Positions 1 through 8,600 of a stretch of DNA of 64,000 nt are shown one piece after another. Within the stretch, counting starts at the first letter, position 1, and every line of letters starts with the position of its first letter. The DNA is from Streptomyces sp. NWU339 (GTDB lineage: Bacteria; Actinomycetota; Actinomycetes; Streptomycetales; Streptomycetaceae): NCBI RefSeq assembly GCF_003143855.1, contig NZ_QFRK01000017.1, positions 110,825 through 174,824 on the forward strand, read 5' to 3'. The notes beneath the pieces are model-generated. The model was not told where the DNA came from and did not search any database. It was given only the letters and a program-made list of their open reading frames with translations. The translations under genes and the position numbers were made by a program.

Positions 1-594
1 CGGCGTCCAGAAGAAGATGACGAGGAAGAGGATGACCGGTGCCCAGGACATCGAGTTGGTGACCGCGGACCAGCCGATCAGCACCGGCATGCAGCCGGCG
101 ATGCCGCCCCACACGATGTTCTGCGCCGTACGCCGTTTGAGGATCATCGTGTAGACGACGACGTAGAAGAGGAGCGCCCCGAGGGAGAGCCAGGCGGACA
201 GCCAGTTGACGGTGAGGCCGAACAGCAGCGTCGAGACGACGGCCAGGGTGATGCCGAAGGCCAGGCACTCGCGCGGGCTGACCATGCCGGTGACCAGGGG
301 GCGCTGCGAGGTGCGGTCCATCAGCGCGTCGATGTCGCGGTCGAGGTACATGTTGAGCGCGTTGGCGCCGCCCGCCGACAGGTAGCCGCCGACGCAGGTC
401 AGCAGCACCAGTCCCAGGTCGGGCACACCCTGCTGCGCCAGGAACATCACCGGGACCGTGGTGATGAGCAGCAGTTCGATGATCCGCGGCTTGGTCAGCG
501 CCACGAACGCCCCGACACGGGCCCCGAACGGCCGGTGACTCGGGCTCTGGCTGGTCCCGACAATCCCCGCAGGACGGGATTCAACGGCCGTCAC
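1..594 (-). CDS. ctaB: Protoheme IX farnesyltransferase (heme O synthase), C-terminus cut by the window edge
   Basis: This membrane prenyltransferase adds a farnesyl group to heme B to make heme O, on the route to the heme A of cytochrome c oxidase. The visible 198 residues show the UbiA-family signature around NMYLDRDIDALMDRT (N-x-x-x-D-x-x-x-D), which binds Mg2+ and the prenyl diphosphate, and several hydrophobic segments such as PRIIELLLITTVPVMFL. The GTG at 594 is preferred because AGGG lies six bases upstream; a second in-frame GTG at 600 sits against that site. The gene is divergent from tkt, the usual Streptomyces arrangement. The missing part lies to the left of base 1. Confidence 0.93.
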   Translation of the reverse strand, partial: MTAVESRPAGIVGTSQSPSHRPFGARVGAFVALTKPRIIELLLITTVPVMFLAQQGVPDLGLVLLTCVGGYLSAGGANALNMYLDRDIDALMDRTSQRPLVTGMVSPRECLAFGITLAVVSTLLFGLTVNWLSAWLSLGALLFYVVVYTMILKRRTAQNIVWGGIAGCMPVLIGWSAVTNSMSWAPVILFLVIFFWTP

Positions 595-942
595 TCGCAC
601 CCCTGACAGAGTTCCCAGCAAGCCCTCCCGTATGAGGTGTCGGTAAAGGCTCGCGCGTACCACGCCACCTTAGACGTTGCCCAGACCCGGACAATCGCGG
701 GGGTCCGGTCGTGTTGGCGGCGACCGCTCACAACGGAGTTCCGAGCTCGATTGAGCAACCGGATGAGCGGCTCCGTATTCATCTGCCGAACAGGAAGACT
801 TCCCGGTCAGGAGGCGGATCGCCGGGACTCCCGGCAGTCTGGAACGGCTCGGGGGATGCACGTCCTACGGGGGTAGGCTCGACCTCGCCGGTGAGTACTC
901 ATCCGGCATCCGAAAACATGTGGAGAGGAGCCCTGACTCAGG
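595..942. promoter_or_regulatory. Divergent ctaB/tkt intergenic region
   Basis: No convincing gene is visible here. A TAGGCT hexamer at 874-879 could be a -10 element for tkt, giving a leader of roughly 55 bases; I see no good -35 for it. The purine-rich ribosome site GGAGAGGAG at 922-930 is followed by the inverted repeat CCCTGA-C-TCAGGG at 931-943, which runs into the first base of the tkt start codon. Short ORFs in this stretch lack coding character. Confidence 0.5.
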
Positions 943-3045
943 GTGAGCACCAAGCCGACCACCACAGACCTCGAGTGGACCGAACTGGACCAGCGGGCCG
1001 TGGACACCGCCCGCGTCCTGGCCGCCGATGCCGTACAGAGGGTCGGCAACGGCCATCCCGGTACGGCGATGAGCCTGGCGCCCGCCGCATACACCCTCTT
1101 CCAGAAGGTGATGCGGCACGACCCCTCGGACGCCGACTGGGTCGGGCGGGACCGTTTCGTCCTGTCCGCCGGCCATTCGTCCCTGACTCTCTACACCCAG
1201 CTGTACCTGGCCGGTTTCGGCCTGGAGCTGGACGACCTGAAGGCGTTCCGCACCTGGGGTTCGAAGACGCCGGGCCACCCGGAGTACGGGCACACCACCG
1301 GTGTGGAGACGACGACCGGGCCGCTGGGCCAGGGCGTCGCCAACGCGGTCGGCATGGCCATGGCCGCCCGCTACGAGCGCGGGCTGTTCGACCCGGAGGC
1401 CGCCCCGGGCGAGTCCCCGTTCGACCACTTCGTCTACTGCATCGCCGGTGACGGCTGCCTGCAGGAGGGCATCTCCGCGGAGGCGTCCTCGCTGGCCGGC
1501 CACCAGAAGCTCGGCAACCTGGTCCTGCTGTGGGACGACAACCACATCTCGATCGAGGGCGACACCGAGACGGCCGTCTCCGAGGACGTCACCAAGCGGT
1601 ACGAGGCCTACGGCTGGCACGTGCAGCGGGTGGCCCCGAAGCCGGACGGCGACCTGGACCCGAACGCGATCTACGACGCCGTCCAGGAAGCCAAGAAGGT
1701 CACCGACCGGCCGTCGTTCATCGCGATGCGCTCGATCATCGCCTGGCCGGCCCCGAACGCGCAGAACACCGAGGCCTCCCACGGTTCGGCGCTCGGCGAC
1801 GAGGAGGTGGCGGCCACCAAGCGGGTGCTGGGCTTCGACCCGGAGCAGACCTTCGAGGTGACCGACGAGGTCCTCGGCCACACCCGTGGCGCGCTGGAGC
1901 GCGGCAAGCAGGCGCGGGCCGAGTGGGAGAAGTCGTTCCAGGAGTGGCGGAGCAACAACGCGGAGCGCGCGGCCGAGTTCGACCGGATCGCGGCCGGTGA
2001 GCTGCCCAAGGGCTGGGAGGACACGCTTCCCGTCTTCGAGCCGGGCAAGGCGGTCGCCACCCGTGCCGCCTCCGGCAAGGTGCTCCAGGCGCTCGGCGCG
2101 GTCGTCCCGGAGCTGTGGGGCGGCTCGGCCGACCTGGCGGGCTCCAACAACACGACGATCGACAAGACGTCCTCGTTCCTCCCGGTCGGCAACCCGCTGC
2201 CCGAGGCGAACCCGTACGGCCGCACCATCCACTTCGGTATCCGCGAGCACGCCATGGCCGCGGAGATGAACGGCATCGCGCTGCACGGCAACACCCGGAT
2301 CTACGGCGGCACCTTCCTGGTGTTCTCCGACTACATGCGCAACGCGGTGCGGCTGTCGGCCCTGATGCACCTGCCGGTGACGTACGTGTGGACGCACGAC
2401 TCCATCGGTCTGGGCGAGGACGGCCCGACCCACCAGCCGGTCGAGCACCTGGCCTCGCTGCGCGCCATCCCCGGTCTGAACGTCGTCCGCCCGGCGGACG
2501 CCAACGAGACCGCGATCGCCTGGCGGGAGATCCTCAAGCGCTGGACCAAGGAGTTCGGCAAGGGCCAGCCGCACGGCCTGGCTCTCACCCGGCAGGGCGT
2601 GCCGACGTACGAGTCCAACGAGGACGCGGCGCGCGGCGGCTACGTGCTGTTCGAGGCGGAAGAGGCCTCCGGGCAGAGCACGGAGCCGCAGGTCGTGCTG
2701 ATCGCCACCGGTTCCGAGGTGCACGTCGCCGTCGAGGCCCGTGAGCGGCTCCAGGCCGACGGGGTGCCGACGCGCGTGGTGTCCATGCCGTCGGTGGAGT
2801 GGTTCGAGGAGCAGGACCAGGGGTACCGGGACAGCGTCCTGCCGCCCTCCGTGAAGGCGCGCGTCGCGGTGGAGGCCGGTATCGGTCTGACGTGGCACAA
2901 GTACGTCGGGGACGCCGGGCGCATCGTGTCCCTGGAGCACTTCGGCGCGTCCGCCGACGGCAAGGTGCTGTTCAAGGAGTTCGGCTTCACCGCCGAGAAC
3001 GTGGCGGCCGCGGCCCGGGACTCACTCGCCGCAGCCCAGCGCTGA
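943..3045 (+). CDS. tkt: Transketolase
   Basis: Transketolase moves two-carbon units between sugar phosphates in the non-oxidative pentose phosphate pathway, using thiamine diphosphate and Mg2+ in the cytosol. At 700 residues it has the normal length. The ThDP-binding stretch GDGCLQEGISAEA is near residue 175, the conserved GHPGTAMSLAP near 38, and the pyrimidine-domain motif GEDGPTHQPVEHLA near 490. The GTG start is preceded by GGAGAGGAG, although the spacing of 12 bases is long, and a small inverted repeat covers the start codon. It is the first gene of the tkt-tal-zwf-opcA-pgl operon; tal follows after 37 bases. Confidence 0.97.
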   Translation: MSTKPTTTDLEWTELDQRAVDTARVLAADAVQRVGNGHPGTAMSLAPAAYTLFQKVMRHDPSDADWVGRDRFVLSAGHSSLTLYTQLYLAGFGLELDDLKAFRTWGSKTPGHPEYGHTTGVETTTGPLGQGVANAVGMAMAARYERGLFDPEAAPGESPFDHFVYCIAGDGCLQEGISAEASSLAGHQKLGNLVLLWDDNHISIEGDTETAVSEDVTKRYEAYGWHVQRVAPKPDGDLDPNAIYDAVQEAKKVTDRPSFIAMRSIIAWPAPNAQNTEASHGSALGDEEVAATKRVLGFDPEQTFEVTDEVLGHTRGALERGKQARAEWEKSFQEWRSNNAERAAEFDRIAAGELPKGWEDTLPVFEPGKAVATRAASGKVLQALGAVVPELWGGSADLAGSNNTTIDKTSSFLPVGNPLPEANPYGRTIHFGIREHAMAAEMNGIALHGNTRIYGGTFLVFSDYMRNAVRLSALMHLPVTYVWTHDSIGLGEDGPTHQPVEHLASLRAIPGLNVVRPADANETAIAWREILKRWTKEFGKGQPHGLALTRQGVPTYESNEDAARGGYVLFEAEEASGQSTEPQVVLIATGSEVHVAVEARERLQADGVPTRVVSMPSVEWFEEQDQGYRDSVLPPSVKARVAVEAGIGLTWHKYVGDAGRIVSLEHFGASADGKVLFKEFGFTAENVAAAARDSLAAAQR

Positions 3046-3082
3046 CGCTCACATACGACACGTAGTAGGAGATGGAATTTCC

Positions 3083-4201
3083 ATGACAGACGCACTGAAG
3101 CGCCTTTCCGACGAGGGCGTCGCGATCTGGCTGGACGACCTGTCGCGCAAGCGGATCACGTCCGGCAACCTCGCCGAGCTGATCGACCAGCAGCACGTCG
3201 TGGGCGTCACCACCAACCCGTCGATCTTCCAGAAGGCGATCTCCGAGGGCGACGGCTACGAGCAGCAGCTCGCCGACCTCGCCGCCCGCAGGGTCACGGT
3301 CGAAGAGGCCATCCGGATGATCACCACGGCGGACGTCCGGGACGCCGCCGACATCCTGCGCCCGGTCTTCGACGCCACCGACGGCAAGGACGGCCGGGTC
3401 TCCATCGAGGTCGACCCGCGTCTGGCGCACGAGACGCGCGCCACCGTCGCCGAGGCCAAGCAGCTGGCCTGGCTGGTGGACCGGCCCAACACCCTGATCA
3501 AGATCCCGGCGACCGAGGCGGGCATCCCGGCGATCGCCGAGGTCATCGGCCTGGGCATCAGCGTCAACGTCACGCTGATCTTCTCCCTGGAGCGGTACCG
3601 CAAGGTCATGGACGCGTTCCTGACCGGCCTGGAGAAGGCCAAGGAGCGCGGCCTGGACCTGTCGAAGATCCACTCGGTGGCGTCGTTCTTCGTGTCCCGC
3701 GTGGACACCGAGATCGACAAGCGGATCGACGCGCTCGGCACCGACGAGGCGAAGGCGCTGCGCGGCAAGGCCGCCGTCGCCAACGCGCGCCTGGCCTACC
3801 AGGCGTACGAGGAGGTCTTCGCCACCGACCGCTGGAGCGCGCTGGAGCGTGAGGGCGCCAACAGGCAGCGTCCGCTGTGGGCCTCCACCGGTGTGAAGGA
3901 CAAGGCGTACAAGACCACGATGTACGTCGACGACCTGGTGGCGCCGAACACGGTGAACACCATGCCGGAGGCGACGCTGTTCGCCACCGAGGAGCAGGGC
4001 GAGATCAAGGGCAACGCCGTCGCCGGCACCTACGAGCAGGCCCGCGCCGACCTCGACGCCGTGGAGCGGCTGGGGATCTCGTACGACGACGTGGTGCAGC
4101 TGCTGGAGGAGGAGGGCGTCGAGAAGTTCGAGGCGTCCTGGAACGACCTGCTGAAGTCGACCGAGGCGGAGCTCGCGCGCCTCGCCCCTTCGGAGGGCTG
4201 A
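3083..4201 (+). CDS. tal: Transaldolase
   Basis: Transaldolase transfers a dihydroxyacetone unit between sedoheptulose 7-phosphate and glyceraldehyde 3-phosphate in the pentose phosphate pathway. The 372-residue protein belongs to the longer actinobacterial type. The Schiff-base lysine is expected in LIKIPATEAGIPA (about residue 140), and GVTTNPSIFQKAI near residue 40 is the N-terminal family signature. The ATG at 3083 follows AGGAGATGGAA. It lies between tkt and zwf, and zwf begins four bases after its stop codon, so it is very probably cotranscribed and coupled. Confidence 0.97.
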   Translation: MTDALKRLSDEGVAIWLDDLSRKRITSGNLAELIDQQHVVGVTTNPSIFQKAISEGDGYEQQLADLAARRVTVEEAIRMITTADVRDAADILRPVFDATDGKDGRVSIEVDPRLAHETRATVAEAKQLAWLVDRPNTLIKIPATEAGIPAIAEVIGLGISVNVTLIFSLERYRKVMDAFLTGLEKAKERGLDLSKIHSVASFFVSRVDTEIDKRIDALGTDEAKALRGKAAVANARLAYQAYEEVFATDRWSALEREGANRQRPLWASTGVKDKAYKTTMYVDDLVAPNTVNTMPEATLFATEEQGEIKGNAVAGTYEQARADLDAVERLGISYDDVVQLLEEEGVEKFEASWNDLLKSTEAELARLAPSEG

Positions 4202-4205
4202 CACC

Positions 4206-5729
4206 TTGTCGAGCAGCAACCCGCTGCGTGACCCCGCGGACCGACGGCTCCCGCGTATCGCGGGGCCGTCGGGCCTGGTCATCTTCGGCGTCACGGGCGA
4301 CCTCTCGCGCAAGAAGCTGATGCCGGCCGTGTACGACCTCGCCAACCGGGGTCTGCTGCCGCCGGGCTTCTCGCTGGTCGGGTTCGCCCGCCGCGAGTGG
4401 GCGAACGAGGACTTCGCGCAGGTGGTGCACGACGCGGTCAAGGAGCACGCCCGCACTCCGTTCCGCGAGGAGGTCTGGCAGCAGCTCATCCAGGGCATGC
4501 GCTTCGTCCAGGGCACCTTCGACGACGACGACGCCTTCGAGCGGCTGCGCGGCACCATCGAGGAACTGGACAAGGCACAGGGCACGGGCGGCAACTTCGC
4601 GTTCTACCTGTCGGTGCCGCCGCGGTCCTTCCCGGTGGTCATCCAGCAGCTGAAGAAGCACGGGCTGGCCGACCAGAGCAGCGGTTCCTGGCGGCGCGCG
4701 GTGATCGAGAAGCCCTTCGGCCACGACCTGAAGTCGGCCGAGGAGCTCAACGCGATCGTCCACGAGGTGTTCGCCCCGGACCAGGTCTTCCGGATCGACC
4801 ACTACCTGGGCAAGGAGACCGTCCAGAACATCCTGGCGCTCCGCTTCGCCAACACGATGTTCGAGCCGATCTGGAACCGGTCCTTCGTGGACCACGTGCA
4901 GATCACCATGGCCGAGGACATCGGCATCGGCGGCCGGGCCGGCTACTACGACGGCATCGGCGCCGCCCGTGACGTCATCCAGAACCACCTGCTCCAGCTG
5001 ATGGCGCTCACCGCCATGGAGGAGCCGGCCTCCTTCGACGCGGACGCGCTGGCCGCGGAGAAGACCAAGGTGCTCGGCGCCGTGCGGCTGCCGAAGGACC
5101 TGGGCCGGGACACCGTGCGCGGGCAGTACGCGGCGGGCTGGCAGGGCGGCGCGAAGGCGGTCGGGTACCTGGAGGAGGAGGGCATCGACGCCTCCTCGAG
5201 GACCGACACGTACGCCGCGATCAAGCTGGGGGTGGACAACCGCCGCTGGGCGGGTGTCCCCTTCTACCTGCGCACCGGAAAGCGGCTGGGCCGCCGGGTC
5301 ACCGAGATCGCGGTGGTGTTCCAGCGGGCGCCGCACTCGCCGTTCGACACGACGGCCACCGAGGAACTGGGCTCCAACGCGATCGTGATCCGCGTCCAGC
5401 CGGACGAGGGTGTCACGGTGCGGTTCGGTTCCAAGGTGCCGGGCACGTCCATGGAGATCCGGGACGTGTCGATGGACTTCGCCTACGGCGAGTCGTTCAC
5501 CGAGTCCAGCCCGGAGGCGTACGAGCGGCTCATCCTGGATGTCCTGCTCGGTGACTCCAATCTCTTCCCGCGCACCGAGGAGGTCGAGCTGTCCTGGAAG
5601 ATCCTCGACCCGATCGAGGAGTACTGGGACAACCACGGACGGCCGGCCCAGTACCCGGCCGGCACCTGGGGGCCCGTGGAGGCGGACCACATGCTCGAGC
5701 GAGACGGACGGAGCTGGCGGCGGCCATGA
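4206..5729 (+). CDS. zwf: Glucose-6-phosphate 1-dehydrogenase
   Basis: The first enzyme of the oxidative pentose phosphate pathway, oxidising glucose 6-phosphate to 6-phosphogluconolactone and reducing NADP+. The nucleotide-binding motif GVTGDLSRKKLMPAVYDLA lies near residue 28 and the active-site signature RIDHYLGKETVQN near residue 197, with the catalytic His and Lys present. The length of 507 residues is normal. It starts with TTG, four bases after tal, and its final bases overlap opcA by four (ATGA), so translation of the two is probably coupled. The rare start codon may reduce its level relative to tal. Confidence 0.97.
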   Translation: MSSSNPLRDPADRRLPRIAGPSGLVIFGVTGDLSRKKLMPAVYDLANRGLLPPGFSLVGFARREWANEDFAQVVHDAVKEHARTPFREEVWQQLIQGMRFVQGTFDDDDAFERLRGTIEELDKAQGTGGNFAFYLSVPPRSFPVVIQQLKKHGLADQSSGSWRRAVIEKPFGHDLKSAEELNAIVHEVFAPDQVFRIDHYLGKETVQNILALRFANTMFEPIWNRSFVDHVQITMAEDIGIGGRAGYYDGIGAARDVIQNHLLQLMALTAMEEPASFDADALAAEKTKVLGAVRLPKDLGRDTVRGQYAAGWQGGAKAVGYLEEEGIDASSRTDTYAAIKLGVDNRRWAGVPFYLRTGKRLGRRVTEIAVVFQRAPHSPFDTTATEELGSNAIVIRVQPDEGVTVRFGSKVPGTSMEIRDVSMDFAYGESFTESSPEAYERLILDVLLGDSNLFPRTEEVELSWKILDPIEEYWDNHGRPAQYPAGTWGPVEADHMLERDGRSWRRP

Positions 5730-6904
5730 AGATAGACCTCACGGACACCACGGCCGGCGAGATCAACAAGGCGCTGGTGCGGGCCCGCCGGGCCATCGGC
5801 ACTCCGGCGGTCGGCATGGTGCTCACCCTGGTCATCGTGACCGACGAGGAGAACGCCTACGACGCCCTGAAGTCCGCCGGCGACGCCTCGCGTGAGCATC
5901 CCTCGCGCACCCTGGTCGTCATCAAGCGGGTGTCCCGCTCCCCCCGCGACCGTACGCAGTCCCGGCTGGACGCCGAGGTGCGGGTCGGCGCGGACGCGGG
6001 CACCGGTGAGACGGTGGTGCTCCGGCTGTACGGCGAGGTCGCCGACCACGCCCAGTCGGTGGTGCTGCCGCTGCTGCTGCCGGACGCCCCGGTGGTGGTC
6101 TGGTGGCCGGTCAACGCCCCGCTGGACCCGGCCGGCGACCCACTGGGCGCGCTGGCCCAGCGCCGGGTGACCGACACCTACGCCTGCGAGCAGCCGGTGC
6201 GGGAGCTCGCGGCCCGCGCCGAGGCCTACACCCCGGGCGACACGGACCTGTCCTGGACCCGGATCACGCCCTGGCGTTCGATGCTGGCCGCGGCTCTGGA
6301 CCAGGTGTCCTGCGAGGTGCAGGGCGTGGAGGTCGAGGGCGAGGAGTTCAACCCGAGCTGCGAGCTGCTGGCCATGTGGCTCGCGGACCGGCTGGGCGTG
6401 CCCGTGAAGCGTTCGCTGTCGAGCGGCCCGGGGCTCACCGCGGTCCGGCTGTCGACCGACTGCGGCCCGATCGTGCTGGACCGTGCCGACGGTTCGCTCG
6501 CCACGCTGTCCATCCAGGGCCAGCCGAAGCGGGCGGTGGCGCTCAAGCGCCGGGACACCGCGGAGCTGATCGCGGAGGAGCTGCGCCGGCTGGACCCGGA
6601 CGACACGTACGCGTCGGCCCTGCGGTACGGGGTCGAGCGGCTGAGGAGTCCGGCGACGGGGGCGGGCGCGACGAAGGCGTCGTCCGGTGCGCTGGACGAG
6701 GTGTCGCGCGGGCTGAGCGAGGCGACGACCGCGCTCGACGAGGTGTCGCGTGCGCTGGACGAGACGTCGGGTGGCTCCGGGAAGCCGGCGGGTGAGCCGC
6801 CGGCCAAAGGAGCGTCGGGCACCGCTGCCGGCGGACCGGCTGCGAAAGGTTCCGCGGTCGAGGCACCGGCGCAGGCACCGCTGAGGAAGGTGGAGGCGAA
6901 GTGA
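5726..6904 (+). CDS. opcA: Glucose-6-phosphate dehydrogenase assembly protein OpcA
   Basis: OpcA is needed in actinobacteria and cyanobacteria for assembly or allosteric activation of glucose-6-phosphate dehydrogenase. The family core runs from residue 1 to about 305, with the recognisable stretch VVWWPVNAPLDPAGDPLG near residue 117. The last 80 residues are low-complexity, rich in Ala, Gly, Ser and Lys, including a near-repeat EVSRGLSEATTALDEVSRAL. The start overlaps the end of zwf and its own stop overlaps the start of pgl by four bases, so zwf, opcA and pgl form a coupled set. Confidence 0.95.
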   Translation: MKIDLTDTTAGEINKALVRARRAIGTPAVGMVLTLVIVTDEENAYDALKSAGDASREHPSRTLVVIKRVSRSPRDRTQSRLDAEVRVGADAGTGETVVLRLYGEVADHAQSVVLPLLLPDAPVVVWWPVNAPLDPAGDPLGALAQRRVTDTYACEQPVRELAARAEAYTPGDTDLSWTRITPWRSMLAAALDQVSCEVQGVEVEGEEFNPSCELLAMWLADRLGVPVKRSLSSGPGLTAVRLSTDCGPIVLDRADGSLATLSIQGQPKRAVALKRRDTAELIAEELRRLDPDDTYASALRYGVERLRSPATGAGATKASSGALDEVSRGLSEATTALDEVSRALDETSGGSGKPAGEPPAKGASGTAAGGPAAKGSAVEAPAQAPLRKVEAK

Positions 6905-7686
6905 GTACGGCACCGCAGCTGGTCGTGCACCGCGACAAGGATCTGATGGCGCAGGCCGCGGCGGCCCGGCTGATCACCAGGGTCGTGGACGCGCAGGCCT
7001 CGCGGGGTTCGGCGTCCGTGGTGCTGACCGGCGGCCGCAACGGCAACGGTCTGCTGGCCGCGCTCGCGGCCGCGCCCGCCCGGGACGCGGTCGACTGGAG
7101 CCGGATCGACCTGTGGTGGGGCGACGAGCGGTTCCTGCCGGACGGCGACCCGGAGCGCAATGTCACCCAGGCCCGTGAGGCGCTGCTCGACACGGTGCCG
7201 CTGGACCCGAAGCGCGTGCACGCCATGCCCGCGTCCGACGGACCGCACGGCGCCGACGTGGACGCGGCGGCGGCCGCGTACGCCGAGGAGCTGGCCCGTG
7301 CCGCGGGTCCGGAGAACCACGGCGCGGTGCCGACGTTCGACGTGCTGATGCTGGGTGTCGGCCCGGACACGCATGTGGCGTCCCTCTTCCCGGAGTTGCC
7401 CGCGGTGCGGGAGACGGAGCGCACGGTGGTCGGCGTCCACGGGGCGCCCAAGCCGCCGCCGACCCGGGTGACGCTCACCCTCCCGGCGATCCGTGCGGCC
7501 CGGGAGGTGTGGCTGCTGGCGGCCGGCGAGGACAAGGCGGAGGCCGCGGCGATCGCCCTGTCGGGCGCGGGCGAGATCCAGGCCCCGGCGGCGGGCGCGT
7601 ACGGCAGGGCCCGCACCCTGTGGCTCCTGGACGCGGCGGCGGCCTCGCAGCTGCCGCGGGCGCTGTATCCGCCTGCTTCCGCGTGA
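6901..7686 (+). CDS. pgl: 6-phosphogluconolactonase
   Basis: Hydrolyses 6-phosphogluconolactone to 6-phosphogluconate, the second step of the oxidative pentose phosphate pathway. The 261-residue protein has the SOL/DevB family landmarks: VVLTGGRNGNGLLAAL near residue 40, DLWWGDERFLPDGDPERN near residue 70, and a GVGPDTHVASLFP motif near residue 153. It starts with GTG overlapping the opcA stop codon and is the last gene of the operon. A perfect 17-bp hairpin stands 11 bases after its stop. Confidence 0.95.
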   Translation: MSTAPQLVVHRDKDLMAQAAAARLITRVVDAQASRGSASVVLTGGRNGNGLLAALAAAPARDAVDWSRIDLWWGDERFLPDGDPERNVTQAREALLDTVPLDPKRVHAMPASDGPHGADVDAAAAAYAEELARAAGPENHGAVPTFDVLMLGVGPDTHVASLFPELPAVRETERTVVGVHGAPKPPPTRVTLTLPAIRAAREVWLLAAGEDKAEAAAIALSGAGEIQAPAAGAYGRARTLWLLDAAAASQLPRALYPPASA

Positions 7687-7696
7687 CCGCGTGAAC

Positions 7697-7739
7697 ACGC
7701 ACGGACCCCCGCCTGGTGAGGAGGCGGGGGTCCGTGCGT
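7697..7739. terminator. Bidirectional hairpin terminator between pgl and the sugar permease
   Basis: ACGCACGGACCCCCGCC at 7697-7713 is perfectly complementary to 7723-7739, giving a 17-bp stem with a nine-base loop. It separates two convergent operons and can serve both. As is common in Streptomyces there is no clear T tract. Confidence 0.85.
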
Positions 7740-7760
7740 TTCCGGGTGGGACGGTGGCCG

Positions 7761-8600
7761 TCACTTCACCGATCCCGCCATCACCCCCTGCACGAAGTGC
7801 CGCTGGAAGGCGAAGAACACGGCCACCGGCACCACCAGCGACAGGAACGCCCCCGGCGCGAGCACATCGATGTTGCTGCCGAACTGGCGGATCTGCGACT
7901 GGAGTTCCACCGTCAGCGGCTGCGAGGAGCTGTCCGCGAACAACAGCGCCACCAGCATGTCGTTCCAGACCCACAGGAACTGGAAGATGGCCAGGCTGGC
8001 GATCGCCGGCCGCCCGACGGGCAGGATCAGCCGGGTGAAGATGCGCCACTCGCTGCCGCCGTCCATGCGGGCGGCCTCCAGCATCTCCTTGGGCATCTCG
8101 GCGAAGTAGTTCCGCAGCAGGAACACCGCGAACGGCAGTCCGTACGCCACGTGGAACAGCACGACCCCGGGGATGGTGCCGAACAGGCCCAGCTGGCCGA
8201 AGAGTTTGGCCACCGGCAGCAGCCCGATCTGCACGGGCACCACCAGCAGGGCGACCACGACGAGGAAGATCGTGTCCCGGCCGGGGAAGTCCAGCCAGGC
8301 GAAGGCGTATCCGGCGAGCGCCGCGACGATCACCACCAGCACCGTGGTCGGCACCGAGATCAGCACGGTGTTCCAGAACGCCTGGGTCATCCCCGAGTTC
8401 TTCAGCAGGGCCGCGTAGTTGTCGAAGGACAGCTGCCCGGGGCTGGTGAACACCGTCCACCAGCCGCCCTTGGCCGTGTCCTCGGCGGAGCGCATCGAGG
8501 ACAGGAACAGGCCGGCCAGCGGGGTCATCCACACCAGCCCGATCACGACCAGGAAGGCCTGCACGACCGCGTTGCCCAGGCCGCGCCGGATCGCGTTCAT
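7761..8600 (-). CDS. Sugar ABC transporter permease, MalG/AglG type
   Basis: Inner-membrane permease of a carbohydrate ABC importer. The 279-residue protein has about six hydrophobic segments and the cytoplasmic EAA loop EAARMDGGSEWRIFTRLILP (about residues 167-186), which docks the ATPase. The ATG at 8600 is preferred because it overlaps the stop of the upstream permease gene by four bases (ATGA); a longer reading frame runs on through that gene. It is the last gene of an operon with an alpha-glucosidase, a binding lipoprotein and a second permease. No ATPase gene is nearby; in Streptomyces such importers are known to share the MsiK ATPase encoded elsewhere. Confidence 0.93.
   Translation of the reverse strand: MNAIRRGLGNAVVQAFLVVIGLVWMTPLAGLFLSSMRSAEDTAKGGWWTVFTSPGQLSFDNYAALLKNSGMTQAFWNTVLISVPTTVLVVIVAALAGYAFAWLDFPGRDTIFLVVVALLVVPVQIGLLPVAKLFGQLGLFGTIPGVVLFHVAYGLPFAVFLLRNYFAEMPKEMLEAARMDGGSEWRIFTRLILPVGRPAIASLAIFQFLWVWNDMLVALLFADSSSQPLTVELQSQIRQFGSNIDVLAPGAFLSLVVPVAVFFAFQRHFVQGVMAGSVK

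Noticed and set aside
865..2940. 691-codon open frame antisense to tkt
   Set aside because: Shadow of a GC-rich gene: Arg/Gly/Val/Leu-rich translation without motifs, opposite to an unmistakable transketolase.
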